From Ecdyonurus torrentis (Eukaryota > Arthropoda > Insecta > Ephemeroptera > Heptageniidae), in NCBI GenBank assembly GCA_949318235.1, contig OX439129.1, positions 39,284,146 to 39,348,145 of the forward strand: DNA of 64,000 nucleotides. Reading direction: 5' to 3'. The translations under genes were made by a program, and so were the position numbers. Under the pieces are notes generated by a model, which was given only the letters and a program-made list of their open reading frames with translations, was not told where the DNA came from and searched no databases. This document shows positions 1-13,157 of this stretch, piece by piece (positions within the stretch are counted from its first letter, which is position 1; the number at the start of each line of letters is the position of its first letter).

Positions 1-702
1 AATTTAAATTTACGATAAATGCTATATATATAAAATCTGAAATATTTATATCAAAGTTAAGTATCATCTTAAATTAAAGTTTGAGCTTTTCAAATTTTAT
101 TGTCTTATATTTTCTTTATTATTATTATTACTTCTTTTTCATTTTGCAATTAAAACTTAAATCAATGAAATTTGTATTTATCTTAAAAGAAAAAACAGTT
201 CTCAAAATACGAATATTATGGAAAATGTTCATTATCTAATATTATATTATCTTTTAAGAAATGAGTTCAAATTATATAATATACATAATAATATAATAGA
301 GTAATGGTAGTGATAATAATAACATTAAGAGTAATTAAAATGAAGGTATTTTAAATTATATAATAATGCTATAGTGAGAGCTGAAAAGCTATATTTTAGT
401 TTAGAAACTTAAATGGTGTCACGATTCACTAATATGTAAATGTCACAAGTAATTAAGTGACTTAAAATGACAAACTTGTATAACTACTAATTTACAATCA
501 TTATCATATCTCACTACATTTAAACTGCAACCACTATATATATTTTTTTAATTAATTAGTTAAATTAAATTTTACATAATTTTATTTTAATTCTGAAACT
601 TTTTACTTAATTTTAAAAATGTTCCTTTTTTGTCCCTCAAACAAATTAACAAGTTAATTTACCTAATTATTGTGACAGTGGTTAATATAATTTATAAATT
701 GT

Positions 703-895
703 AAAGTAGGCAACCTGCTTTGAATTTTTTTTTTTTTTTTAAACCATGAAATCGTAACGTCATGAATTCCAAAATTTGCCTTCATTACAATTTTTTAACC
801 CCAGCTAAAAGAGGTACAAAAGGGTACATTGTAGGTGTACGGTCCCATCTCATAATTTATCCATTTATTTCAGAGTACAGAATCCCTTTAAATAT
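703..895. repeat. Dispersed repeat, copy 1, related to 46155-46335
   Basis: Shares GTCATGAATTCC-AAA-TTGCCT, an ACA(A/G)TTTTT-A-CCCA block and a terminal CAG-ATCCCTTTA with 46155-46335, in the same order. Boundaries are guesses; a poly(T) at 725-740 breaks the left side. Confidence 0.4.
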
Positions 896-1202
896 ATAGT
901 TCGTATACTTTGTGAACAAATAAATAGGTGTTGCCAGTACAAAAGTAATTAAAATATCGTATTCGTTTTGAAGTACAGTGAAACTGTGTACCATATCCTA
1001 AATTTAAAATTGTATGACTTCCTTGTAGGAGACTTTACATGAAACCACACAGACAGGGTTTCATTATCAAAAATTTATTACACATAGAGCGTATATTTTT
1101 GTAATATCTTTAATTATCTGGTGTGTAAAACCGATATAAAAAAATAATGAAAATATTTATATTATTTCCATTTACTCATAAAATATGAGTGAAAAGCACT
1201 TC

Positions 1203-1206
<4 letters not shown>

Positions 1207-1266
<60 letters not shown>
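1207..1266. repeat. (CT)n microsatellite
   Basis: Pure CT dinucleotides, about 30 units. Confidence 0.97.
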
Positions 1267-1268
<2 letters not shown>

Positions 1269-2458
1269 TCTGCTTCTCCACCTTCATATTTAATACTAAA
1301 TATAAACACATATATACCTTGACATATTATTTTATGTTACGCGTACGTGTCACCTTTCATCTGTCTTAATTCTCTGTCATAACTGAGAAGAGGAAAAGTG
1401 TCACTCATAAGCTCTATTAGATTGTATCATCACTTTTGCTTGGATTACCTTACGTGTACGGTTGCTGATACTTTTTCTTTTGTTACCACTGAAAGAGATG
1501 ACATAGAGGGTGGTAAACTGGGAATTGAGCTCTCTCTTATATGGTTGTTACCACAAATTTAAACACACTCTCTCTCTCTCTCTTCCTCTTTCTTTTTCTT
1601 TAACCTTTACCAAGGAGAAAAATCACGATAATAATTTGTTATGATACTTTCGTACGTGAATATATGTATTGTTGTACTTAAAGGTTTTATACATTATAAA
1701 AACAATTTATCATTTTTTTTCTTGTATGTATTTGAACGTGTTCGTGAATGCTTAAAAATTTATATGGTAATTTCAAACTATATAATAATGCTATTTTAAG
1801 ATATGTGTTTATTTTCCATATTAATATACCCGTACCTACTTAATATTTTCCACATATACATACTATCAAATCGGTTGTGTATGTTCATGTTATGGACATT
1901 TATTTTATAGACTAATATTATAGTTCTCATTTACTACAATTAATGTGTTTCAAGTATAAAAATAACCTCAATTGTAATGAAAAAACAACAACAATAAATA
2001 AATGAACTTATTCAAACTCTCGAAACTGAACTTCATGCTTTGCCTCTAAATAAGGCATTCCTATAATAAGAATTTAAGATAATGCAATGCACCTTTTACT
2101 TTACATTACCTTGTGGTATAAATCATTATACTAACAAGAAAATGTAAGCAAATGCATGCATAATTAACAATATAAGGAGTAATAATGAAATTTTTAGTAT
2201 CTCTGAGCTGGAGAAACTTTTATGTTTTGATGATAATATTTGAAATGATTAATGTTCTGACCGTCTTTAAGTACATCACGCGACAGTACTTGGACGGATT
2301 AATGATTTTTTTAGCTCGGTAACCAATATACTGAACACTTTTGACGTTTCTTAACAACTGTGATCAAAAGCGTACGTACGATTCTGATAATTTATTTTTT
2401 AAATTCAGAAGGTATTTTTTTCTCATAAAAATATAAAAAATAACATCGCAAAATCAGC

Positions 2459-2602
<144 letters not shown>

Positions 2603-2824
2603 TATTGATTATAAATTATAACATTTTAACATGGGTTGTATTACCAAAATCATGTGTACATAGACAATCAATCAAAATAAATATAAAACACATGGGTAGT
2701 TTTAATTTAGATATTTTTAATATTTATAAACGTAATATGTATTTAATATTTTAATTATAAGAGACATCATGCAGCATACAGAAAAAAAAATTCAACATAA
2801 ATAAAAACCAAATCCCAATGTAAT

Positions 2825-2830
<6 letters not shown>

Positions 2831-2915
<85 letters not shown>
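2831..2915. repeat. (TA)n microsatellite
   Basis: About 42 TA units, 230 bp from the preceding TA array. Confidence 0.97.
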
Positions 2916-2921
<6 letters not shown>

Positions 2922-4364
2922 CGTTTTGAAACGTTACATAATAATACAGAAAAAAATCGCTTTAATATTAAAATTTTACACCTATATTAATTCAAATTAA
3001 AAGTTAATTAACTTTTCTACTGTATAAAACCTTTTTTATATTATTTTATTATTATATTAAAAGGAAAATATATTCAGCAAATATGCTTTTTTTTTTCTTA
3101 CAGTCAATTACAAATAAATTTTGCAATGCAAATGAGTTTTAGTTGACATGCACTTTATATATTATATGCAATTGCATTCAACAGAGTTAAGTAAGATTTA
3201 TGAACTTTTTTTTTCACTTCTTTATAATTACAAATAGATAAAGTTACTGTATTTAGAAACGAAAAAGCCTTTCACGTCTATTTATTTAAATAAAACATGC
3301 ACTATAATATACAATTGCTTCAACCTTAAACGTTTCTATTTATTACTTTTTTATTGTATTTTACTGTAAATACCATTTTCAATCTACTGAAAACAATGAA
3401 TTGATATTTTTTTAAACGAATCAAAGGTATTGTATTTTTTATAATAAAAATAATTAACAAATAACATTAACAATAAAGTAAAGGAATAGTTTTTTTTTTT
3501 TTTTTGCGTGTTTTTTGTTGTTGTTGTTGTGTGTGTGTTACCAAAATTTACGTTAATAAATGTGGTAAATTATAATAACTTTACTGGTAAATTCTAAAAT
3601 TTGTCGCATTTTCCAATTCAATAATTTATATTTTTACATAGAGATAAAATATAATTATTAATATACAATTTGGGAGGAAATGTAAAGAGAAATACAAGCC
3701 ATCCCTACTTTTTTTTAAATTTTACGTGTAATATTAAAATATTTAAAGTCAAACATTGTAATACTTTTTTTTTTTTACTTTTATATTTTAATCCGTTCAT
3801 AATATAGATTGAATTATAATAAACACAAAACAATTTTCAATTTCAGTAAACACGTGTTTTCAAATAAATTTAATAATATTTTGATTTTTTTTTTTTTTTT
3901 TTTTTTAAATCTTGCACTACAAATTTTAATTAAAATATGTTAAAAATTTGTACCATCAATGTTATTTCATTCGTATTTTATTTTCAGTAAATAATTATAG
4001 AGTATTACAAATATTTAAATTTTATGTTTGAGCTAATAATTTTTTCTATTAATAAAATCTATACTATATTTTTGTATAATACCATAGCTATAAGCCATAA
4101 TATACAGCAATACAATAAACACTTTTTACAACTGAAAAGTTTTTTTTTTATGCTCATCATTTAGAATTAAAATTCAAATATTTTGTGTCTAGTTTATTTT
4201 AGTTTTATACTGTGTTTTTAGTTTACAGTGGATATAAAAATTCAAACCAAATTAAATCTTCAAATTAGGGCTTTAATTCCTTTTTTTTTTTATCTTAATA
4301 TAATAATGTTTTTTTGGTATGATCTGTGGTAGCTGAAAGGAACTGGGATCCAACAATGCACAAT

Positions 4365-4680
4365 GAGGAAGACTAGAAAATTTTAGTTTTTTTTTATTTC
4401 ATATTCTAAAAGAGTACATGGTCCTGAATCGTTCATTAAGTATTTTTAATTAATTTTTGAAAGTCATGAAATGACGTCACAGGCTGCAACTTTTCCTATA
4501 CATGCTTAAGCATCAGCCTGTGACGTCATTTCGTGACTTTAAAAATTAATTAAAAATATTTAACGTACTCAAAATTTATAAATTCCCATATGTATCAATT
4601 CAGGACAATTTAATCTTTTAGAATATGAAAAAAAAAAAAAAAAAAAAAAAAAAAACTTAAATTTTTGTGTAGTCTTCCTC
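4365..4680. mobile_element. Palindromic MITE, GAGGAAGACTA family, copy 1
   Basis: The ends are inverted GAGGAAGACTA / TAGTCTTCCTC, and the two halves are inverted copies along nearly the whole length: ATATTCTAAAAGAGTACAT and TCCTGAATCG on the left recur inverted on the right. The centre carries two TGACGTCA octamers (4472-4479, 4521-4528) in opposed arms around CAGGCTG/CAGCCTG. A long poly(A) lies in the right arm. No coding capacity. The transposase family is not clear. Confidence 0.8.
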
Positions 4681-5967
4681 AATGTAACCGTAAAGCTTCA
4701 TTTTTAGGTTTATGTAAGTTTGTAAAAATTAATTAAAAACCTTTGAGAATTAATGCACAATGCAATAATAATTAACGTTCAATATATGAACATGAAACCT
4801 ATACTATGATGAAACTATTACAACGTACTGTGTATACTAACATATATAAATATATATAGATCGTTATGCAAATAGGGTTTAGTGTCAGGTGTGTTTGAGC
4901 TTCGTTTAATGCGTATATGTGTTTGAATTACACTAAACTGAATAAATCAGTCAAAAATTTATTAAACTTTATATTTGTTTTATAACATTATTTACGCATT
5001 TATTATTTCCAGTATTTTAAATAAATTTAAATAAAATAGTTTGTATAATTTAAATAATAAATTAATATATTATTAATGTAGTGAAATAAATATAAATATA
5101 CGTAACAAATTTACAGCTGAAATGTTTCACTCTAATTATTATATAGACTAACATTAATTATTATTAATTTATTTATTGACTAACATTTTGATCTATTTTT
5201 TTAATGTATTACAGCGCAATGATTTTCTTTAATAAAACTTTATCCAACAACTTTAATCACTTCACTAAAAAATTCTGATGTTTTATGATCAACATATCAT
5301 AAGCATATTATTTACTTTCTGAAAAGCTATAAACGGAAAGAAAATCGCACAAACGGTTTGGCAGGAAAGCAAGATTGAAATCTGTCGGGATTTAAGCGCC
5401 CAACCCTGTATATGATTGCAATATTTAACTAACATATTCCTCCTTCACATATTGTCTCTGTGGTTTTCCTCTATTATATATTAAAGGTGTATACTGGTTG
5501 GTTATTATACCATTCATTTTATACTAAGGTTTTATACTAATACTAAGGTTGGTCTTGTACTGTCTGCTTGATGAAAATTGAAACTTTGTAATGCTACCCA
5601 ATTAACTATTTACTTGTAATGCTTTTTACTTAGTAGACAGTACCTAGTCATTCATTTACCCTTAATTGCTCCCTATGTGTAAAACAGTTAATAATATATA
5701 TTAAAAGTTAATTTGATAGCATTACAGCAGTAAGAAATTTAAAATATCTTTACTCATTTCTTTCATCCTACAATCATTATTTATATAAAAATGCAAATCA
5801 GCTTAGGTTATTGTATCATTTTATACAATAAAAAATGATAAGACATTAGGAAAACATGCAGCATATTTAACACATTTCAATTTCAAAGGGTTTTATTGTT
5901 TAAATTCATACATAATACGACATAAAGTAAAACTTAACATAGTTAATTTAATGAAATAATTAATAAT

Positions 5968-6432
5968 CATAACACGAGGAATAACAAAAGGCAAAAACTC
6001 AAAGTGTTCATAAAAAAAAAAGAACGGAAATGTACAATAGGGGTGCTTTCTACGGTTCTCTAAACATTTATAATAATCTGCCACCATCCATCTTAAGAAA
6101 GGAACCAGATCAAATTCTGTTTAAAAGAAGCTTAAAAACATGTTTATTAAATAAACAGTATTATTCAGTTGAGGAGTTTATTAACGATAAGGTATTTCTA
6201 TAGATATAGGTAATCCAAGATGAGAATATTGTTATTCAATTTTCTGTTGCCTTTCAATTTATTTTATCCTGAAAGTTATATTTTGTTGCCCATTTGATCA
6301 ATGTAATTTTGACCCGCAATACACGTCTCCAGCTGACCAATACTTTTCAGTGGGAATCCTTTCTGGATTATATTTTCTGTCAAGCCCTCACAACGCCTTA
6401 ATAAAGTTTATTATTATTATTATTATTATTAT
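5968..6432 (+). mobile_element. 3' end of a non-LTR retrotransposon (LINE), truncated and frameshifted
   Basis: Two overlapping frames together encode the typical C-terminal tail of a LINE reverse transcriptase. The frame from 5968 reads HNTRNNKRQKLKVF. After a shift in the A-run near 6012, the next frame (6030-6204) reads MYNRGAFYGSLNIYNNLPPS, then the lysine-rich FKRSLKTCLL and YYSVEEF, and stops at TAG. The pattern YNNLP...FKRSLK..LL...YYSVEEF is a common LINE ORF2 terminus. A roughly 200-bp 3' UTR follows, with AATAAA at 6400-6405, ending in a (TTA)n tail, as many LINEs do. Only this 5'-truncated end is present, so the copy is dead. The clade cannot be fixed from so little sequence. Confidence 0.72.
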
Positions 6433-7763
6433 AGGTTATCTACTTACATTAATTAACGACTCAGATAAGTAGTCATTTAAAGTAAATTGTCTTTGTTTAT
6501 TTTTTAATTGTGTAATTGTTTTGTATATAATATGTTGACTATCATTTCTAATTGCTTTTTTTTAAAGCAATAACCTGGACTGATGCATATTTTTTATGTT
6601 TTGTGTGTACAGGATGAAAGAAATTAATAAAGAATTTTGAATAATATATTTAACATAATAATTTATATCTAGTTTACAAGCATATTCCGCGGGTCAAATT
6701 ATGTATTTTTGTAATAATTATTTAATCATGTTCATTAAAGTGTTCATAAAATGAAAGCAAACCAGAAGCAGCATTATTAAAGTCTATCTGACTGATCTTT
6801 ATTCTTGTAAGGAAGAATTGATAATAATTATAATTAGCTTTTATACTATCCACAAAACAGTTTCACAAACAATTCTCTTAAAAACTAGTTACAAAACCAC
6901 GAAAATAGTTTAATATACAATTACATAAAAGAAAAATATTTTAAGAGAAGAACATTATTAAGTGGAGTACCAAGAAAAAGCAAGAGTATATTATTATTAT
7001 ATTTAAGTTAGAAACTCCCACAGAGAATATATATATACACTCTATAATAATAATACTTGCTTTTATTACTTCACTCGTAATTCGCGGTCATCACAAGTTA
7101 TAAGTTCAAAAGTTTTGTGTAGATTTTAATGTCTTTTGTCCAAGTTTTGCTTGTTTTTAGTAACATAACTATATAGCTATAAAGTATAATAATAATAACA
7201 TTGCCTATCCGGAAGTGGTTTAAAATTACATCAATTTAGTATCTATTTTGTTCTATATATACATGAAATGCTCTATAAAATATTTTTGGAAACTGAAAGA
7301 ACTGTTTTATCAATAAAAAAAAAGTTTTTGGTTTTGTTTTTTTACTTTCATTTCCGGCAAACCAGATTTTACATTTTAATATAGTACGACATGTTTTTAA
7401 CTTGTAGTGTTTATAGTAGTTGGTTGAGCAGATGTGCTTGTATAAAGCCTAGTAAAGAAGTTGTAGACAATCTTATGTTTAAAGTCTTTCAGACTCATTT
7501 ATTATACATGTTTCACAACTGAGACCTCAATTCTTATTATATAAAATACAAGCTTATTGTGGTACAGATTTTTTTTTTCTTTTTATATTGTCTGATATAT
7601 TTTTTGTTTTGTTATATAAAAATATTTTGTATTTAAATTGCATGGATTTTATAGTTTCAAAAATATTGTTAAGAATCCAATATGTGATGTAGTGTTTAAG
7701 AGAAATAAAATAGTATGACAATGTATGCTATAATAATGTCCAAAAAAAAATCTGAATTTTAAA

Positions 7764-8000
7764 ATCCGGATAAAGAGTTATCAGTTATCCAAATTGGTAT
7801 CCGAATAAAAAATTAGAATGAGTTGGTAAATATGGACCTGATTCGAGTTGATTTTTTTTTTTATTTATTTTTTTTTTTTTTGCAGATAACTCTTCAAAAA
7901 ATAATAATTTTTGTTTTATTTTATGGTTTTTTTGATTCGCATAAAATTGTGTCCACGAAGACCGCATTAATCGATCCGGATAAATTCTGTAATCCAGATA
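7764..8000. repeat. Region with repeated TCCGGATAA-like words
   Basis: ATCCGGATAAAGAGTTATC, GTTATCCAAATTGGTATCCG and, 200 bp on, GATCCGGATAAATTCTGTAA and AATCCAGATA are similar to one another. They recall the ends of pogo/Tigger-type elements. A worn fragment is possible, but no terminal repeat can be drawn. Confidence 0.3.
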
Positions 8001-10262
8001 TTGATAGCATTAATATGTTACCTAATTTTGAATAAATTATTAATTATTTCTATAATGCTGACTTTATACATGAGAACTTTTAATGAAAAAATTGTGCTAT
8101 AATTTATCAAAATAATTAGAAATTTTTTAACTCACCAAAGCAATTTATATATAGTTTCGCAGTTTATAAATTTCAAGTAGTTCTGGTTGCATCTTTCTTT
8201 TTAAATAGAATTTTTATTATAGTTACTTGATTTCTATGTCAGTTACTTTAATCATTACATTTTATGCTTAGTTTAATAATGTGAAAGAAAATATTAACTT
8301 TAAAAAAACTAGTTTTTTAATTAAAGTATTGCTCAAATATAAATATTTTAAAAGTATATTATCAATATCAAATCAATGCTCTTGTAATTACTTTTTAAGA
8401 CGTCGAGTGCTGTAGATATGATGACAATAAATTGTAATTCCAATAAGAAATATTCAACTATGTTGACAAATAAGTTAATACAATAATGTTTATTGATTTA
8501 TACCTCCATAGAATTTTAACATTTGTTATAAAGAATTCAGTTAATCGATGCTTTAATAGAAAAACAATACATTTTGTCAATCTTTTATTAAAATAAAGAA
8601 GCTTTAAATAATCCTAAAAATTAGATTAATTAGAACGTAAATAATGTTATTTAATATTTCATTACATAAGTTTGTAATCGCTTTAGCATTTAATGAACAA
8701 ACAAAAAAAAGTTGATGTTATTTGTTTCTATGAAACTTGTTTTTTTTTTTTTTTTTTTTTTTTTTGTAGTTCTAGTTTTACATATGTACAGAGACATGAA
8801 AAAAAAATGTAGTCCGTTTCAAGTCACTTTACTTCAAAGCCACAACTAACTATGATTTTTTTTTATTCCTTTCTCTTTTAAGTACGACTTATAAAAACCA
8901 CAAAGCCATATTTGCATCCTAACTTGTAAGCTCTTTACCTTGTGTACCATATTTGCCTGCTTGATACCCAATATGTTCATTTTTTACTCTCAAAACTAGA
9001 GTTTTATAATATGTAAAAAAAAGTTTCAAGCACCATAATAGTTTTTTACATTAAAACTTTTTTTATTTTATTTGTGTTTACTTTACGTAAAAAAATATAA
9101 TAATAAAAAGAAAAAAAAAAGTTTTATGATAGATCATTATATCAAAGTTTTTTCCTAAATTTTTAAAACAATAACTTTATTTGAATAGTTAAAAAAAAAA
9201 TTAAAAGTGGAGAAAATAGCTCATATTTTAATTTGAGATTACTTATAAGTGTTATAATTTATGTTATTGAAAGTACAAGTATTTGTTTGAAAGCTAAAAG
9301 ATCAAATACGCTGAAAAAGTCAGTTTTTAACTTAATCACTCCACCTAAAATTTAGAGGGAAAAATATGAAGGAAACGACATCAATACTGATTTATGTAGT
9401 TAGAATAGTTAACAAATTTATTTTAAATTTAACCAACAAATAATAATAATGCTTTCACTTTAGTTAATAATTTCATTTTCATATTTTTAATAGAGAATTT
9501 ATTTATTTATATATTTTTATTTACTTAGTCGACCAATGTGTTTATGTTGGTAGGTCTATTTATACAAAAGTATTTTTTTAACAACTGTGGTATGATCAAA
9601 TGTATAAGAAAATTAGTACTAAATTATTATAATACATGGAAGGATCTTTATGACATGACAACGACGCAATATTTTACTTTTCGTTACTTATTTCAGATGT
9701 TCAAGCATTTACTGTGCTTAGAAAATAATATTTAAATAAATAATAATAAAAAAACAAACATATAATATCTTTATTTTAGATCTATTATTGGATTTAAAGA
9801 TAATACTTTAATTGAAAATTATAATAGCATAATTAAAATAAATATATAAAAAAAGAACACATAAATTGATAAATTTAAATAAATATAAATAATTACGTTT
9901 TTATTTCATTATAACATTTAAATCATGATAAATTTTTGTTATGATGATTATACAAAGTTAATATTGTCATTTTTTGTAGAAAAGTAAATAGGTCTCTTTA
10001 TTTTTAATATAAAGTTAGTGGAAAAAAGATCCTTGTTTCTATTAACTTCATGGGAATTTTGCTTAGAGTTTAATTAAGAAAAAAATTTACATAACACAAA
10101 ATATGAGTCACTTGGAATATATTAACATATATTTAAATCCTTAAATAATCAAGTTAACGTACACATACAACAAACACAGTTTATGTGTTTGTTATATTAA
10201 AACAGTTTATACTAAAGAAATGAAAAAGTGTAATAATAACACACTAAATTTTATGCTTTCTC

Positions 10263-10293
<31 letters not shown>

Positions 10294-10647
10294 TATTATA
10301 AAGAATTTGAATAAAATTTGATCACAAAATATATTAAAATTATTATGCGATCAAATATGACTTCTTTTAAATTTATTATTTTAATTTTAAATGAATAATA
10401 ATATTGCCGATGTTCAAATGCAAATACTAACACTGTCATTAACGGTTATTTGGTTTCAATGTAAATTATATTATACAAGATTATTATCTGAAATTACATT
10501 AGATTAAACAAAGCATTAAACTGGAAAATTAGTTCTTTAGAATTTTGAAGTTGCATCTTACTACAGATTTAAATTTTGAAGATTAACAGATTAACTTTAC
10601 TATCCATTTATTTTCTGCATAAATTCATTGATTGTAATAATCCTATA

Positions 10648-10720
10648 CTCTGTCTCTGTCTCTCTGTCTCTCTGTCTCTCTGTCTCTCTGTCTCTCTGTC
10701 TCTCTGTCTCTCTGTCTCTC
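10648..10720. repeat. 8-bp tandem repeat TGTCTCTC
   Basis: About eight copies of TGTCTCTC, evidently grown from a (CT)n array by a fixed T-to-G change. It gives a spurious open frame rich in CLSVSLS. Confidence 0.9.
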
Positions 10721-11099
10721 GACCACTCACATATTTTTTTAAGTTTCTAGATGTTGCATTCTTTATTGGTACTGTATTGTATTGTACTGAGTTTTCGTAA
10801 TGTAAAGATTACTTCAAAGGTATAGTATTACTTAATGTAAATAGTCTTGAAATTGTTAGTATAATAAGAAGTCCTGTTAAAATATAGAATCCAAGCATAT
10901 CATAAAAGCATATATATCAATGTTTTAAATTACAAACTTTAAATACCTCACGCCTTGAATACAAGAAAAATCAAAACTTCTTACCTGTTCATAATGATAA
11001 TTTTTATTTATAGAGTAAATAAACTCTAACAAACAAAACAAGCAAACAAGAGTAAGTTTGATGCTGATATAGAGGGGAGATAGTTATGAATTACTTATC

Positions 11100-11101
<2 letters not shown>

Positions 11102-11180
<79 letters not shown>
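11102..11180. repeat. (GA)n microsatellite
   Basis: About 39 pure GA units. A second GA array follows some 300 bp on and a CT array 620 bp on. Confidence 0.97.
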
Positions 11181-11182
<2 letters not shown>

Positions 11183-11475
11183 AGAGGTACGGGAATGCAA
11201 GGCGGGCTCAGGTGTTGTGTGTTATAATAATATGCATCGCAAGAAGTGAGTATATTGCTAAAACTTTGGCATGTTTGTTATTGTAAAGTTTGTACTGCTG
11301 CATAAGCATACAAAATGACTTACCTTGTAATACATACCAATGTATTTTACTTCTCTTCTCTCTCAATGTATGCGCTTCTCTTGCATTTATCTATGTATGT
11401 ATAGATATTAATACAATTATATTTATTGTTATAAACTTTACGTGGTGAAACTGGGAAGTGCTAATAATAATAACA

Positions 11476-11479
11476 AGAG

Positions 11480-11548
<69 letters not shown>
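11476..11548. repeat. (GA)n microsatellite
   Basis: GA array with one early GC interruption. Confidence 0.97.
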
Positions 11549-11549
<1 letters not shown>

Positions 11550-11796
11550 GAATGAAAGAGAATTATAGCATAATATTTTTGAATATTTTTGACAACTGAG
11601 TTACAGTTTGAGGCTACAAATTAGGTTCTACTGTGACTAGACCAAAGGTTTTTAACGCAAAAAAAATGCGATTTTTTTGGTAGTGATATTTCAGGATAAG
11701 GCCACTTCAAATAATATGAAAAAAATTGTGGGTTATAACGTTTTGAAATAAGAATTTTTGTACCTTTTCACACATGAGGTCTCACGTACTTTTCAA

Positions 11797-11798
<2 letters not shown>

Positions 11799-11838
<40 letters not shown>
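11799..11838. repeat. (CT)n microsatellite
   Basis: About 20 CT units. Confidence 0.96.
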
Positions 11839-11841
<3 letters not shown>

Positions 11842-13032
11842 TGAAAAAAAAATAGTGTTGGTGTTGACTATTGAAAAGATGAATGACTATATAATAAATA
11901 AATATTTTGCGTTGCTTTAACTTATCATTCAATCAATTCAGAATGTAGGTTAATAATGACATCTCAGTAGTTTGTATACATTACAGGCTTTCTATTGTAC
12001 GTATGTACTCTATTTCAAAATTTTATTATATATTTATAGAACCGCATAATATACTATTATATATTCCACGAAAGAGAGAGATAGAGAGAGCTTCTCCGTG
12101 TATTATACATTCATTTAAACAATAGTTCACAACAAAACTATATTATGCAACTAGAAATTTCTCGCATAACAATAATAATTATTAGCTTTTGTATATTATA
12201 AGTTGAGTTACTTTATACAGTATACACATAGTGATGCTTATAATTTCACTTTGAATTTCAAATTGTCATTAAGTTTATTGTATAAATATGATACTTAAAA
12301 TGAAATAGTGAAAATAGCTAATTGATTGATGTAGACATATATACCAGATTTTTTTTATCTTTAATTATTATAATTTGTAATGGTTTAAAAAAAAGTAAAG
12401 GATGCAGTATTGTAAAGTTCTATTACATATTTGTATATTTTAGCTTTGTACGTTGTAAATTGTTTAAATTCAATTTAAAAAAATTCTACAAACGCAATAC
12501 TACAAATACTGCAATACGTCACAAAGGATTGAACAAATAAAATCATTGTATTATATAAGAAAATGAAATTCAATCAAGTTATAAAGTTGTAACCATTTGT
12601 TACAGTGCTGATTTTTTTTATTTCAATAATCAATCTGAAAACTTTAGTTTTATAATTTTAAACAATCTACATCGTTACTTTTGCTTTCTATTCACTTCAA
12701 TACATAGTAGATAAAAAGAAAATGTTCAACGTTTATTCTTGCATAACATTTTTATATATTACAATATGTTACAATAAAGGATATAGGCATACACAGAAAA
12801 AAAAATTGAATTAAGCACGTATATTGCTTTTCTCTTTCGATCTATTATCATTACAAATATATATGTATGAATGTCGTTTTAAAGTTAAAAAAATATATTA
12901 TAGATCAATTTAAATATATATTATATTAACATCCTTACTTTGTAACAACGCCTTTTTGTTTCTTCACATTTTATTTGAGTATGAGTATATTACTTTTTTA
13001 AATTCATTGATTATATTTAGACTTAAATCATG

Positions 13033-13157
13033 TACAGCTCTGTACAAAAGTTCCCGAACTGGGCAGCGGCGGTTGCTGCGTTTTCTCATAAAGATAACAT
13101 AGTGTGTTTGCGGGTTGCCTATGCAAATTGTTCGGGAACTTTTGGCCCAGAGCTATA
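13033..13157 (+). mobile_element. Tc1/mariner-like MITE, copy 1 (125 bp)
   Basis: The ends are TACAGCTCTGTACAAAAGTT and AACTTTTGGCCCAGAGCTATA, with TA at each extremity. Internal GGGCAGCGGCGGTTGCTGCG and TTTTCTCATAAAGATAACAT match the reverse complement of 50077-50226, with about 25 bp missing. Confidence 0.72.

Larger units (their letters stand above)
6433..13032. other. Non-coding AT-rich DNA
   Basis: Only microsatellites, A/T runs and the TCCGGATAA-like region. Open frames of 60-74 codons (such as at 7823 and 9538) are low-complexity and resemble nothing. Confidence 0.7.
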
